Assembly (NCBI GenBank): GCA_944548615.1
Contig: OX155962.1
Location: 3,035,809-3,099,808 of the forward strand
Reading direction: 5' to 3'
DNA length: 64,000 nucleotides
Source of the DNA: Micropterix aruncella
Taxonomy: Eukaryota; Arthropoda; Insecta; Lepidoptera; Micropterigidae
Part shown: piece after piece, positions 10,277 through 21,600 of the stretch
Layout of the letters: each line of letters opens with the position of its first letter
How positions within the stretch are numbered: the first letter of the stretch is position 1
Position numbers and translations under genes: made by a program
The notes under the pieces: model-generated
What the model saw: only the letters and a program-made list of their open reading frames with translations
What the model was told of the DNA's origin: nothing
Database searches by the model: none

Positions 10277-10961
10277 TGTAGGTCGAGTTAACGGGCCCAT
10301 GATGAGTTGGCCATGATGACCCTTGTGTTCAGGGTCGGTCACACTCACGGGTCAACACCCATCCGATGGCCTCCACGTACGGGGTGCGAACCTGGGTAGG
10401 ACACTGGGTTAACCAGTCTCCCCTGGGAATCAAACCTCTGGCGCTCCTGGACGGTCTGCGCACCGAGCGGCGCAAGTCAATCGATTGTGCTCTCCGACTA
10501 ACAGTCGGGGGAGTCTGGGAACTGTATTGTTTCCTATAGAGCGGGGGTGGTTGTGTACCTTACGGCGACTGCTCTTGAAATGACCACTGGCCATCCGATC
10601 CCGGTTCAGAGTCGGGCAAAGGACGCCTTGGTCCGCGATAGATTCGGTGCACACCGTTTCACCGCTTCGTAAGGGAGAGGACCGCGCAAGCGACCTCGAA
10701 CTCGGAACCAATCGAGAGACCGGAGAAATCTGGTCACAATTGGAAGCAAGGGCGCGAGGGTCGGCCCGCCAGGTAACACTGGCTATCTCGCGGTAAGGCG
10801 TTGGCTTCTTGCGGGTTGTGACGTAGCTGGACGTTGGATTTGTTCTGTCCAAAGTCTTCTACGTTCACTGCAGGGCGACAGAACGAGAAAATCGTTAAAA
10901 CGTTTCCCTGTGGTGACGGGCTCGCCCGTTGTAGTTGACACCGCAAGTTGTAGGTCGAGTT
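10277..10961 (-). mobile_element. RS-A retroposon, copy A1, full length
   Basis: The body is 10290-10948 on the minus strand, flanked by the 13-bp direct repeat TGTAGGTCGAGTT at 10277-10289 and 10949-10961. The 5' end, at the right, reads CTTGCGGTGTCAACTACAAC. The 3' end, at the left, is a variant of CTCAGCAAGGGCCCATTAG. There is no ORF and no poly-A. The target duplication indicates insertion of an RNA copy by a LINE-type enzyme. Body text matches A3, A4, A5 and A7 throughout. Confidence 0.85.
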
Positions 10962-11150
10962 GCCAGATGTGTTGAAAAAATAAAGATTTTTTTTTTTTTG
11001 AGTTAACTCCTTATATTATTTACTAGCTACCAAAACCCAGCCAAGCTTCACCGTAGCTCAGTCTGATATGAAATGAATGGGAAAAGCATCGATGTCGAAG
11101 CGCACCAAAGATTTCAAAAATGCGGAAATATTTTGTCGGGCGTATTCGTT

Positions 11151-11515
11151 GTGTCAAAATTTCATGATACTATAAAACTCTCACATATTCGAATGCAAAG
11201 TTGTATCAAAATTTCATTTTACAATAGAAACAAGTGCGAATTCGAATGCAACGTTGTGTCAAAATCTAATTTTACTATAAAAACACGCGCGTATTCGAAT
11301 GCAACTTTACATTCGAATTTTCGAATTCGAATGCAACGTTGTGTCAAAATCTAATTTTCTATAGAAACACGTGCGCATTCGAATGCAATGTTATTTAAAA
11401 ATAATATTTTGCTAAGAAAACACGCGTGTATTCGAATGTAACGTTGTCTCAATTGCAGTTTACTATAAAAACACGCGCGTATTCGAATGCAACTTTGTGA
11501 CAAATTTCAAGGCAA
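11151..11515 (+). repeat. Minisatellite, ~52-bp unit, about 6.5 copies
   Basis: The phrases TGTGTCAAAATCTAATTTTA, CTATAAAAACACGCGCG and TATTCGAATGCAACGT cycle with a ~52-bp period. One unit is shortened near 11306. Copies differ by many substitutions, so the array is old. Confidence 0.85.
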
Positions 11516-12150
11516 TCCACCGTTTTACCGATTAAAAGACCGACGAGTTTTTCAAGCACAAATATATGCAGGCGGAATTTTTATAAATAAAAATATATTT
11601 ACTGAAAGTCACAAAAAGCTTAGTCAGTAACTAATTTTCTACCAAGTGGCATTGAATGATAAATTAACAGCTAATCTACTTTGTTATGCATTTAGAATTT
11701 GATACCATTGCTTCTAATAAAGGATTATATATCGCCTGAGATGCGATACTTGAATTCAAAGCACTTTATTAAATACTTGCACTTATATTGAATTTGACAT
11801 TTAGGGAATTCAAAAATAAATAAAAGAAATGGTTATCGAATCATGACAGACTAACCATACATCAAATGTTAGAAATAATAGTATAATAAAACTTAGGTGC
11901 ACAAATTATTAACATATTTTTAAACTTATATGTTTAGTATTTTTTAACATTGAACTAACTACCAAAAAATATTTGACTTTGACAATGAATTATACTTTTA
12001 GACTAGGTATTTTTATATTACCTAAAACATAATATTAAATATTAATGACTGTTTCTTTCTTTTCTCACATATAACTTTATTTATATTTTTTAATCGAATT
12101 TTATATTATATTTATTGCCGATTTAATAATGGAATTTCATTTTATTTATT
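11516..12150. other. Unassigned AT-rich stretch
   Basis: Very AT-rich with no ORF or structured repeat that I can see. Confidence 0.5.
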
Positions 12151-12159
12151 ATATATTTT

Positions 12160-12450
12160 TAATATTTTTTTATTATTATTATTTTTTATTTTATTCTGAA
12201 GACCACATTTTAGGGCAATTTAGTGTCATTAGCTTTTTACTAAAACTTGGACATTTGTAGGCAACCAAGCAATCAAGCAAACTTGATTGTAATATTGGAG
12301 TCCTGTCCACCCTAGAACCGGCTAGTCCCAGTTGGGTGACAGAAACAAATAAGCAAAAGGTTAAGGTTTCGCCATTCGGTTCCTGTTATTTTTGTAAGCT
12401 AATCAATGTTTTATAGTAATTAATTCTTAAATAAATAAATAAATAAATAT
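12160..12450 (+). mobile_element. LINE 3' end with AATA tail
   Basis: CCTAGAACCGGCTAGTCCC, TTGGGTGACAGAAAC and GCCATTCGGTTCCTG precede AATTCTTAAATAAATAAATA, the tail of a LINE inserted on the plus strand. The coding end is not readable, so the class is unknown. Confidence 0.5.
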
Positions 12451-13432
12451 TAAATACAACGCAAAATTCATTTTTTATAGTGTTTACTGTGAGATGATTT
12501 CTTTAGTCTATCCATACATTTCCCATGATCTGGAGATCATTGTCCGAAGAAACAAAAGAAACTGAATATCTTTTGATAGATATAACATAAAAATGTGAAA
12601 ACACGTAATTGTGGGTATAATTTATTTACACCATGTGATAAAAAAAATATATAAAAATATAGGAGATAAGGCAAATTCAGGATGTCCTCTAAACGTTCGT
12701 GACGGGCGTTAAAATTACATATATCATATTTAGATATGTGTCATTTTAACATTAAATTTATTTGCATTGAAATCTCTCCTTTTATGCATAATTACTATAG
12801 GAATTTATGCAGTTTAGCGACCTAATTTAAAAAAAAAAATAACAATCTATCGCCAAATAAGTGTTTATAAAGCATTTTTTAAAACCTAACTTTAACTTTC
12901 GCCATATAGGTATTTATGAGGTGTTTATAAAAAGTATATATATTGTAATTGTTTATGTCTCGCTTATATATTGAGACCGAATAAAGATTTTTTCGGTTTC
13001 GGAATCAGCGTAGTGAATGTAGTCGGATGACGTTTAAACATCAACAATGTGATTCTAGAAAAATAACAGTTTTTTAAAAATAAATTATAATCTGGGCTGT
13101 TTAGCAAACTCTTCTACATTGAAGACATTTTAATGTCACTTTTCTATATTTATCATACTGATCCCGAATCTGTATAATATTTGCTATATCTCAATAAATA
13201 ACCGAGATAAAAGTGGTTCAAAAACACTTACATTTCGGTAGGTTAAGTTAGTTTTTACAAGCTTTTATTGACCTTGCAATGTTTGTTAGTTTATTTAGGT
13301 CAAATATTGCATGCTGAATTAGAACCACTTCCTCTTATCCTATTACGATGGTCCAGCTTCGATAGCAATGCATTTTTTAGGTGAGTTTGACCTGATTCTA
13401 CACCCATAATCAGCTCCCGATGATGATACTCT
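12451..13432. other. Unassigned, with one LINE tail
   Basis: AT-rich. At 12950-13005 GTCTCGCTTATATATTGAG followed by ACCGAATAAAGATTTTTTCG resembles a LINE 3' end with a polyadenylation signal. Nothing else is recognisable. Confidence 0.4.
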
Positions 13433-13830
13433 TCCACGGTAAACAGCACAGACACACATTTTTGCATACGCACTCAATTATGATAGCCCCTTCTAAATTT
13501 TGCCATGACATGGTTGCTGCACCCACGTTTGGCTCCCGACGAGGCGACTCCTCAACGGTCAACAGCACAAAAACGAAATTTTGTATACGCATTCAATTAA
13601 GTTAGGTCGTTCTAAGTTTTACCGCGACAGGGCTGCTGCACCCAGGGTTGGCTTCCAACGAGGGGAATCCTTAACGGTCAACAGCACAGAAACGAAATTC
13701 AATTCGCATAAATTCAATTCGAAACGAAATTCAATTATAATCGAAATTCAATACGCATTCAGTTATGATAAACCCGTTCTAAGTTCTACTATGACATGAC
13801 TGCTGCATCCAGGGTTGGCTCAGGACGGAG
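13433..13830 (+). repeat. Minisatellite, ~125-bp unit, about 3 copies
   Basis: ACGGTCAACAGCACA recurs at about 13436, 13554 and 13674, each followed by AAACGAAATT-like text, a CGCATTCAATTA phrase, GTTCTAAGTTTTACC and GCTGCTGCACCCAGGGTTGG. The third unit is expanded by an internal CAATTCG(A) duplication. Confidence 0.8.
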
Positions 13831-14134
13831 AATTTTATTCATAGCTTGTATTTTAACAAGTGTTTCTACTGTTGACTTATTTAAGGTCCGATTGAGTACA
13901 TTCCAGAAAAATAAGTATATATGTATTTTAATATAGTACCATAAAAAAACCTTTAAAAATATTTATAAATGCAGTAGTTCATTTTTAGCACAGTATAATA
14001 ACACCCAGTATGTTCACTCAAGAGCTACAAGACAATGCGGAAAGAGGGTGCGACGGAAGTGGGGCCAGGGGTAAGTCGCGTCCTTAGGCCCATAGTTACG
14101 GCGCTGTGGGCTGTGACTCACTGTGGGTGCAGTT
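13831..14134. other. Unassigned stretch
   Basis: AT-rich up to 14030, then a GC-rich 100 bp that leads into RS-A sequence. No feature is seen. Confidence 0.4.
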
Positions 14135-14376
14135 TCGGAACCAATCGAGAGACCGGAGAAATCTGGTCACAATTGGTAGTTAGGGCGCGAGTGCCGCCCG
14201 CCAGGTTAACATACCTGGCTACTCGCGGTAAGGCGTTGGTCTCTAACGGGTTGTGGCGTAGCTAGACGTCGGATTTGTTATGTCCAAAGTCTTCTACGCT
14301 CACTGCACGGTCGATAGAACGATGAATCGTTAAAACGTCCTGCGGTGACGGGTTCGCCCGTTGTGGTTGACATCCC
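14135..14376 (-). repeat. RS-A retroposon, copy A2, 5' part only
   Basis: Minus-strand match to the first ~240 nt of RS-A (CGGAACCAATCGAGAGACCG to GTTGTGGTTGAC). The 3' two-thirds are absent. In this copy helix II pairs CACCGCA with TGCAGTG, a different base pair from most copies. Confidence 0.7.
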
Positions 14377-14603
14377 AATATTACTTTTTTGTGGAGATGT
14401 ACGTGTCGATGCCATATGGTATTCTCAGAACAAATCGGTAGCAAAATAGCATCTGCGTCACCGGGGCACCGTAAATGTGGCCGGGACGATGCTTCAAGAA
14501 GAAGACGAGTGTTCGATTTGTGGTAGCCCATAAGATTCCTGACGTCACTTGCTTGGATTTCAATTTTGTTCTAAGAGAAGCTGCTCTCTGGTATACTGTG
14601 CTC

Positions 14604-15326
14604 TTAGTAACGGCAAAATAGAGTTGTCAACTACAACGGGCGAACCCGTCCCCTCAGGAAGTTTTACCGATTAGTCGTTCTATTTTCCGTGAGGTGAGCG
14701 CAGAAGACTTGGACAAAACAGTCCACCGTCAAGCTCCGCCACACGCCCGTAAGAGGCCAACTCCTTATCCGCGAGATAACAAGGTATGTTACCCAGCGGG
14801 CTTACACTCACGCCCTTACTTCCAATTGCGACCAGATTACTCCGGTCTCTCGATTGGTTACGAGTTCGAGGTCGCTTGCGCGGTCCTCTCCCTTACGAAG
14901 CGGTGAAACGGTGTATATCGAATCTATCGCGGACCATGGCATACTTTGCCCGGCTGTTCACCCAGGATCGGGTAGTCGACGCCGCGACGGTCGTTTCAAG
15001 AGCAGTCGCCGTAAGGTCCGCAACCACCCCCGCTCTACAGGAAACAGTACTACTTCCAGACTCCCCCGGCTGTTAGTCAGAGTGCACAATCCATTGGCTT
15101 ACGCCTCACGGTGCGCAGACCGTCCAGGAGCACCAGAAGGTTAATTCTTAGGGGAAACTAGCCCTAAGGCCAGAGTCCTGCCCGGGCTCGCACTTCATGC
15201 GTGGAGGCCGCCGGATGGGTGTTGACCCGTGAGTGTGACCAACCCTGAACAGAATGGGTCTTCGTGGCCAACTCAGCAAGGGCCCATTAGCTCCCAAAGT
15301 GTAACGGCAGTCGGTTTAGTAACGGC
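14604..15326 (+). mobile_element. RS-A retroposon, copy A3, full length
   Basis: The body runs from TAGAGTTGTCAACTACAACG at about 14619 to ATTAGCTCCC at 15295. TTAGTAACGGCA occurs at 14604-14615 and again at 15315-15326, about 19 nt past the end; a partial copy (GTAACGGCA) lies between. Copies A3 and A4 share the 5' TAGAGTTGTC variant, whereas A1 and A5 begin CTTGCGGTGTC. There is no ORF of coding character. Confidence 0.8.
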
Positions 15327-15720
15327 AGACGTATTTTTTTTCTTGTTTTTTAATCCTTGTTTTTTATATGTAGGTACTGGTTGAAATTAGCGATTCACTC
15401 ACATGAATTCCCGTTTTCGCAATGCCGCCGAGCCCAATGAAGCATTTTCTCTCCAAATCCCGAGCTGTATATCGCGGTGACACCTGTTTTATTGCACAGT
15501 CCACTTTCTCGCTGCGGCGCAGTGAGAGAAGGTAAAAAAGTTAAAAATGTCACTCGTCAAATATGGCTGCAGGAAAGGCTGTAATGGCGGCCGTTCCCGC
15601 GCGTTAGCCTGCATTTCTCTATGCGCCGCATTTTTCTAGGATTTCTTGTATGCGCATGTAGGTGTACCTATTTCTATTCGCAATGAAGATATTACCATTG
15701 ATTATATAGCTTACTCGTGG
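15327..15720. other. Unassigned GC-rich patch
   Basis: 15400-15640 is GC-rich with CpG-rich phrases (GCTGCGGCGCAG, GGCGGCCGTTCCCGCGCG). It could be an old exon or promoter, but I see no convincing reading frame. Confidence 0.3.
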
Positions 15721-15754
15721 TATTAAGAGCGTTGCCAGTGTTATATCCATTCTC

Positions 15755-16311
<557 letters not shown>

Positions 16312-17019
16312 AGCTAGATATGCCCTCAGATACAAATCAGTTGGCTCCACATATCCTTTGCTCGTAAATCATATGACAGAGAGAGCAATAAAATAAACAG
16401 TATACGAGAGAATAGCGCGCCAATATTCTTCGCGGCAGCCCTTACACCGGAAACGGTCGGCAGACGCGACCAAACTACTACTGGCCGGCTTTCGGTAGTG
16501 GTTTTGATCATTTTCAAGCGCAAAAGGCCCATCTAGGGGATTATATATCGATGGTTACGACAAAAAGGGAAGCGCGAAAATATTATCCATGCTCGAATAC
16601 CCATGTATATGTGTAAATATTATCCATGCTCGAATAGAAATGTATACAAATTTTCATGGCGATCGGTTGAACTGTATTTATTTATTTAAACCCATAAAAT
16701 TACATTTAATTACGAAAAACATTCTCTTAGCCTCATAATTCATAATTAAACATTTTTTTTAAATTTATTGCCTAACTAGGAAAGAGATTCAGTTATGATA
16801 GTTTATGCTTTACCACCTCACTAAGAATAACCTGTATCGAGGTGGTTCCATCAGAAATTGTACCTATATCGCCTGCCGAAAGGGCATGATATACCTATCC
16901 GCTCTTATTTTTTTTTAACTTCATATTGCAATGGCAGTTTAAATTTAATAATTACAAGAATGAAGGTAGTTACTTTATTCTAGAATCTTGAAGAGACCAA
17001 ATAAGAAGTTGATGTCAAT
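16312..17019. other. Unassigned, with pieces of the CTGCAG-GCCATCTAG family
   Basis: 16575-16680 carries TATTATCCATGCTCGAATA twice and CAAATTTTCATGGCGATCGG. The rest is AT-rich with no gene. Confidence 0.45.
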
Positions 17020-17029
17020 ATGATGATGG

Positions 17030-17310
17030 TAAGAAGATATAGAAGTCGATGTCCTGCAGCGCCATATAGTGGCGATTTACAACAAAGTGAATACAGCGAA
17101 AATATTACTCCAGGTCAAGTACCTATGTATACCAATTTTCATGGCAATCGGTTAAACAGTTTAGAAATTGATGTGCTGCAGCGGCATCTAGTGGGGAGTT
17201 GCAACAAGTGGATAGCGCGAAATATTATTCGTCGACATGGCGATCGGTTGAACGGTATAGAAGTTGATGTACTTCAGCGCTACCTAGGGGCGATTTACAA
17301 CAACGTGAAG
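17030..17310 (+). repeat. CTGCAG-GCCATCTAG family, three tandem-like units
   Basis: GATGTCCTGCAGCGCCATAT, GATGTGCTGCAGCGGCATCT and GATGTACTTCAGCGCTACCT are each followed by GTGGCGATTTACAAC-like text. They are spaced about 120-130 bp apart. Each unit carries the ATTTTCATGGCAATCGGTT phrase. Confidence 0.75.
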
Positions 17311-17815
17311 AGCATTAAGACGGCTATATACATGTTGACCCCCCCCCCCCCCTCTCCGAGACGATTAAAAGCATTTTCAGACTAAAGCCTGTCTGTGTAT
17401 CAATGTGTCTGTATGTCTGTCTGTGTGTATGTGTGTACTCCTTCACGATAGCGCCAAACAGCTTCATCCAATTGTGAATTTGGCATGCAGACATCACGTG
17501 GTCATGGCAAAAGTTGAAAAGGTTGTGGTTGAAATCGGCCCACCAGAGGGCGCGCTAGTCATGCGTCAATCTCGAAATATTGTAATTTGAGACTTAAAAA
17601 TCGGTACACATGTGTCTTGTTGGATCGAAATCACGTAGTGAAAGGGGTTTTGATTAGAATATCTGGTATACAAGCGCCACAAATAATATTTCAAGTCTGC
17701 CATTTTTGAGAAAATATTTTTGGAAAAATACCATTATAATACCACGAAAAATACTATAAATGTACTACTAGTGGAGGGGGGGTTGTCTACTTGCCGGTAA
17801 TGTCTTGGGGCGATA
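17311..17815 (-). repeat. Poly-C family (label C), copy 3, longest
   Basis: The right end reads GTTGTCTACTTGCCGGTAAT then GTCTTGGGGCGATAC, the inverse of the termini at 3155 and 8466. The internal G run (C on the minus strand) and the neighbouring TAGTATTTTTCGTGG text also correspond. The left part has TCTG-rich simple repeat and a run of 12 C at 17341. The interior has one open stretch but no domain. Confidence 0.55.
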
Positions 17816-17904
17816 CAACCGATTTTTTCAATTTCGGATACAGTTTTCAATACGTAATAATTACGCACTTTATATAAAATCGAAGACTAACGCGGTTGTT
17901 TGGC

Positions 17905-18077
17905 ATTATAAATAGGATAGAAAACGAATTTACCGCGTGAAATTTGTAGGACCCGACGTTTCGGTGACGTTGCAGCCGCCGCCAGTCTACCCTAGACAAC
18001 GGCGGCTGCAACGTCACCGAAACGTTGGGTCCTACAAATTTCACGCGGTAAATTCGTTTTTCTATCCTATTTATAAT
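17905..18077. mobile_element. Near-perfect 173-bp fold-back element
   Basis: A left arm at 17905-17981 and a right arm at 18000-18077 are complementary over about 77 bp with a single mismatch and a one-base indel. The loop is 18 nt. The outer end is ATTATAAATAGGATAG and the inner part is GACGTTGCAGCCGCCG. There is no ORF. It fits a palindromic MITE or a snap-back element. No target duplication can be identified with certainty. Confidence 0.8.
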
Positions 18078-18310
18078 ACGCACTTAATGTTTAGATAGAC
18101 TAATAGATAACATTTTTTTTCTCCATATCATTTCTGTGATGTAACCAGGTTATAGAAAAAGTGCGATAGATAGCACTAATAATTAAGCGTTTTTATTAAT
18201 ATCATTAGCTAAAATATTGGGCTTTGATAATCCGTTGGTCCTTTATGTAAAACCATTATTTATCAATGTTATTATTGATGCCCAAATAAATTGCTATTAG
18301 TTTGTGCCGT
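18078..18310. other. Unassigned stretch
   Basis: AT-rich. No feature seen. Confidence 0.4.
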
Positions 18311-18465
18311 AAATGCTGTCAGCGCCACCTGCATTTCGCCGGCACAGAAAGGTAGCCAAATCTTTCTATAGAGTTGCGCAATCCAATGGCATATTATATA
18401 GCAGAATAAATGTTTTACTGCCAAACCTAGCGCGGTTTACATAGTGTTGCCAGGTTTTTTTTCAT
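18311..18465 (+). repeat. Interspersed repeat D, copy 1
   Basis: GTCAGCGCCACCTGCATTTC then GCCGGCACAGAAAGGT resembles 30888-30930 closely. Similar text continues past it (TTGCGCAATC, TATTATATAG). Non-coding, class unknown. Confidence 0.5.
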
Positions 18466-18886
18466 TGCATTATCGAAAGCAGTAAATCAGCCGTCGCTCA
18501 GTCGGTGAAATTCCGGTACTGTACGTTATCGGGCGCCGAAAGGGTCTATTTAAAATTTACAACATGGCAACATTACCATAAAAATACACTAGAATATTTT
18601 GGCATAAACTTTCCTCGCGAATATGTAGATATAAAGACATATATGGCGAGATTGGAACCAAGCGATTTAAATTTCATCCTATGTTGCTAACATTCTAGCA
18701 TAAAAACTCTTGTAAATAGCATATAGGCTTGAGTATAAATATCTCAATTCAAAATGAATATTTGTTTTTTTTTTCATAATAATGAGCATATCAAGCTTTT
18801 TATTTTAATTTAACTGCTGGCTGATAACAAGCGCAGTATCCTTTTATTACACGACTGTCCTACAAGAAAGGTGCGTGTTACGTTCA
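18466..18886. other. Unassigned stretch with a weak ORF
   Basis: 18505-18690 stays open for 61 codons, but I see no domain and the base composition matches the surroundings. Confidence 0.3.
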
Positions 18887-19012
18887 GGGTTCATCTATGT
18901 ATATTTTCCGTTTCTTTATTCCGCCATACATTCTAAACACTTGAACGACTTAAAAGTGTGTGTTATTGTTAGAATCGCTTTATCATCCCGAGTGCCATAG
19001 GGTACGTGCGAC
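18887..19012 (+). repeat. Interspersed repeat E, copy 1
   Basis: GTTCAGGGTTCATCTATG, CCGTTTCTTTATTCCGCCAT, AAAAGTGTGTG and GTGCCATAGGGTAC align with 22273-22398 at high similarity. Non-coding. Confidence 0.65.
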
Positions 19013-19798
19013 GACTTGCTCTCATACTCGTATAAGTAAAAAGATGCGTATTTGATATAATTTGCAGTGTTTCGTGTTGGTTGGGTTATGACAGTCATCA
19101 TTTGAGAGTTATTTTTTTTTGTTCTCCTTTTTCGCAGCCGCCAGGAATATAACCTGTAGGTCCAGTAACGAATAGAAGTTTTTAAAATATTTATTTAGCA
19201 AAATAAATTATATAAAATGTACTTTACAAAAATGTGCCGTGTCTAATGTCAAATTTATTTAAATGGATAAATACATAAACGACAAGGATTTCATAAAAAA
19301 CCGTAATACAATAGTTCACTTCCTGTAACGGAAGTCGTGTTTTTTATTCTTTTAAATATTATTACTTGTCATCTTTTCAAATAATACCATGGATACAAGC
19401 GAATTTTTTAAATATCCACTGATACAATGTCTATTTTTAAATTTTAACTTTCTACTTATATTCAAGAAACGGTTGTCGTCGATTTAAACAATGTGCTTTA
19501 TTCACTGCATTTTACACTTAAATACAACTTTATTAGAGAGATTTTATTTTGCAAAGGATGGATGAATGAAGGGTGATCGTTCACCGGTAACAAAGGGAAT
19601 CTAGCATCTACTACATACCTCAATGCAAAAATCAATAGTTTTGGAGTTTCTTATTTTTTTGTGATTTATTCCAAAAACAAACTTTTTGACTTAAAGAGGT
19701 TTAGCATTTACGCCAACTGCATTTACACGTTTATTAATATTTGTAAAATAAGAATGCCGATGTCAGAATTTAGAATGCTGTTACAAAGCCAATAAAAG
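19013..19798. other. Unassigned, with one MITE terminus
   Basis: GAAGGGTGATCGTTCACCGG and TAACAAAGGGA at 19566-19600 are the inverse of the extension outside the right arm of the 1943-2150 TIR element. Otherwise AT-rich with no gene. Confidence 0.45.
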
Positions 19799-20489
19799 GT
19801 AGTAGTTTTAATTGTAGGTCGGTGCCGACTACGAAGGGCGAATTCGTCACCCCAAGCTGGTATAACGATTTGTGATCGTTCTTTCAGCCGTGGGATGAGC
19901 GTAGAAGACTTAGAGTCAATACAAATCTGCTGTCTAGCTATGCCAACATGCCCGTCAAGGACCAAAGCCGAACGGCGAGGCACTAGGAAAGGTACCAGCG
20001 GGCAGCCTCGCCCTCTGACTACCAGTTTTGGAAGGATGTCGCCTGGAATTAACCATCAAGATACCTCCAACCTCCCGAATGGTCACGGATCCGAAGTCAC
20101 GCGCGACCTCTACCTGCAGTAGGATCAGCGGTGATTTGGCTTGAATCTATCCCGGACCAACGGCATCTTTTGCCCGTCAAAAATCAATATCCACCCTCGC
20201 TGCTTAGGGGACAGTATATTTCCATAGTCTCCAGCCTCCTTCAGCAATTAGTCAGATGCACAACCGATTTGCGTCGCCGAACGGTGCACAAACGGTAGCC
20301 CCAGTAGCGCCGGGAGGTAATCCTACCAGGAGAAACCGATACATCAGCCGTGAAGTCTTACCCGGGGTACCCTTCCACACGAGGAGGCTTCTGAATAGGA
20401 GCTAAATCGTGAGTTGGGCCGATCCGAGAACAAATTGGATCGTATGGCCCAAGCTGCGCGAAACCGTTCGCTACCAGTAGTAGTTTTAA
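19799..20489 (+). mobile_element. RS-B retroposon, copy B2, full length
   Basis: The body is 19812-20476, flanked by the 13-bp direct repeat GTAGTAGTTTTAA (19799-19811 and 20477-20489). The 5' end reads TTGTAGGTCGGTGCCGACTA and the 3' end AGCTGCGCGAAACCGTTCG. It follows RS-A in overall plan but differs at many positions. The folding positions differ in a compensated way: helix I is ACGAA/TTCGT and helix III is AACGAT/ATCGTT. There is no ORF. Confidence 0.8.
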
Positions 20490-20490
20490 C

Positions 20491-21162
20491 AACTAGAGTT
20501 GTCAACTACAACGGACGAACCCGTCACCTCAGGAAGTTTTAACGAGTAGTCGTTCTATCTCCCGTGAATAAAGCGCAGAAGACTTGAACAAAACAGTCCA
20601 CCGTCGAGCTCCGCCACATGCCCGTAAGAGGCCAATGCCTTAACCGCGAGATAACTGGGTGTGTTACCCAGCGGGCTTACACTCACGCCCTTACTTCCGA
20701 TTGCGACCAGATTACTCCGGTCTCTTGATTGGTTACGAGTTCGAGGTCGCTTGCGCGTTCCTCTTCCTTACGAAGCGGTGAAACGGCGTATACCGAATCC
20801 ATCGCGGATCACGGCATCCTTTGCCCGGCTGTTCACCCAGGATCGGGTAGCCGATGGTCGTTTCAAGAGCCGTCGCCGTAAGGTCCGCAACAACCCCCGC
20901 TCTATAGGAAACAGTACTGCTTCCAGCCTCCCCCGACTGTTAGTCAGAGTGCATAATCGATTGGCTTACGCCGCACGGTGCGCAGACCGTCCAGGAGCGC
21001 CAGAAGGTTGATTCCTAGGGGAAACTAGCCCTAAGGCCAGAGTCCTGCCCGGGCTCGCACTTCATGCGTGGAGGCCGCCGGATGGGTGTTGACCCGTGAG
21101 TGTGACTAACCCTGAACAGAATGGGTTTTCGTGGCCAACTCAGCAAGGGCCCATTAGCTCCC
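20491..21162 (+). mobile_element. RS-A retroposon, copy A4, full length
   Basis: It starts TAGAGTTGTCAACTACAACG at about 20493 and ends GGGCCCATTAGCTCCC. It abuts the right-hand target duplication of copy B2. Over its length it matches A3 closely, including GAACAGAATGGGTTTTCGTG near the end. A target duplication for this copy is not evident. Confidence 0.8.
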
Positions 21163-21600
21163 AATAGTGTTTTGCTCATAGCATGTACCTAATAAGAAAA
21201 GGTCAAGATAAAATCATTTCAAAAACCTTATTTATTTTAACTATGCCAATCGGCTAGCTTGTTTCCCGCGTTTGTTTTTTGTCGCATATTCTATTATTAT
21301 TTGTTCCAATAAAGTACAGCAATTTCATGAGGATTTGTCAGTAAAAAGTCAACAGTTTTTATTTACTATGCCGTACAGAATCAAACTCATCACTGTTGTT
21401 ATATTAATAATATCATAACTACAATATAATACAATATAAAAATATAATATTATATATTGCGAAAAGTCATTCCATATATTAAGGCGGTAAAACACGTACC
21501 TAGGAAGGTTCTATCTAAAATTTATATTATTTTGGCCGTTTTAAAAATAAGCCATAACCAGCGCACCGCGACGTTGCCAATTTACCGTATCGCAATATCT
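21163..21600. other. Unassigned AT-rich stretch
   Basis: No gene or repeat recognised. Confidence 0.45.

Noticed and set aside
10430..10852. 140-codon ORF in RS-A copy A1, and similar ones in A3, A4 and A5
   Set aside because: The frames differ among copies and are broken by small indels; the family shows RNA-like, not protein-like, conservation.
11151..11515. CRISPR-like array
   Set aside because: Units are contiguous tandem repeats without unique spacers, and the genome is eukaryotic.
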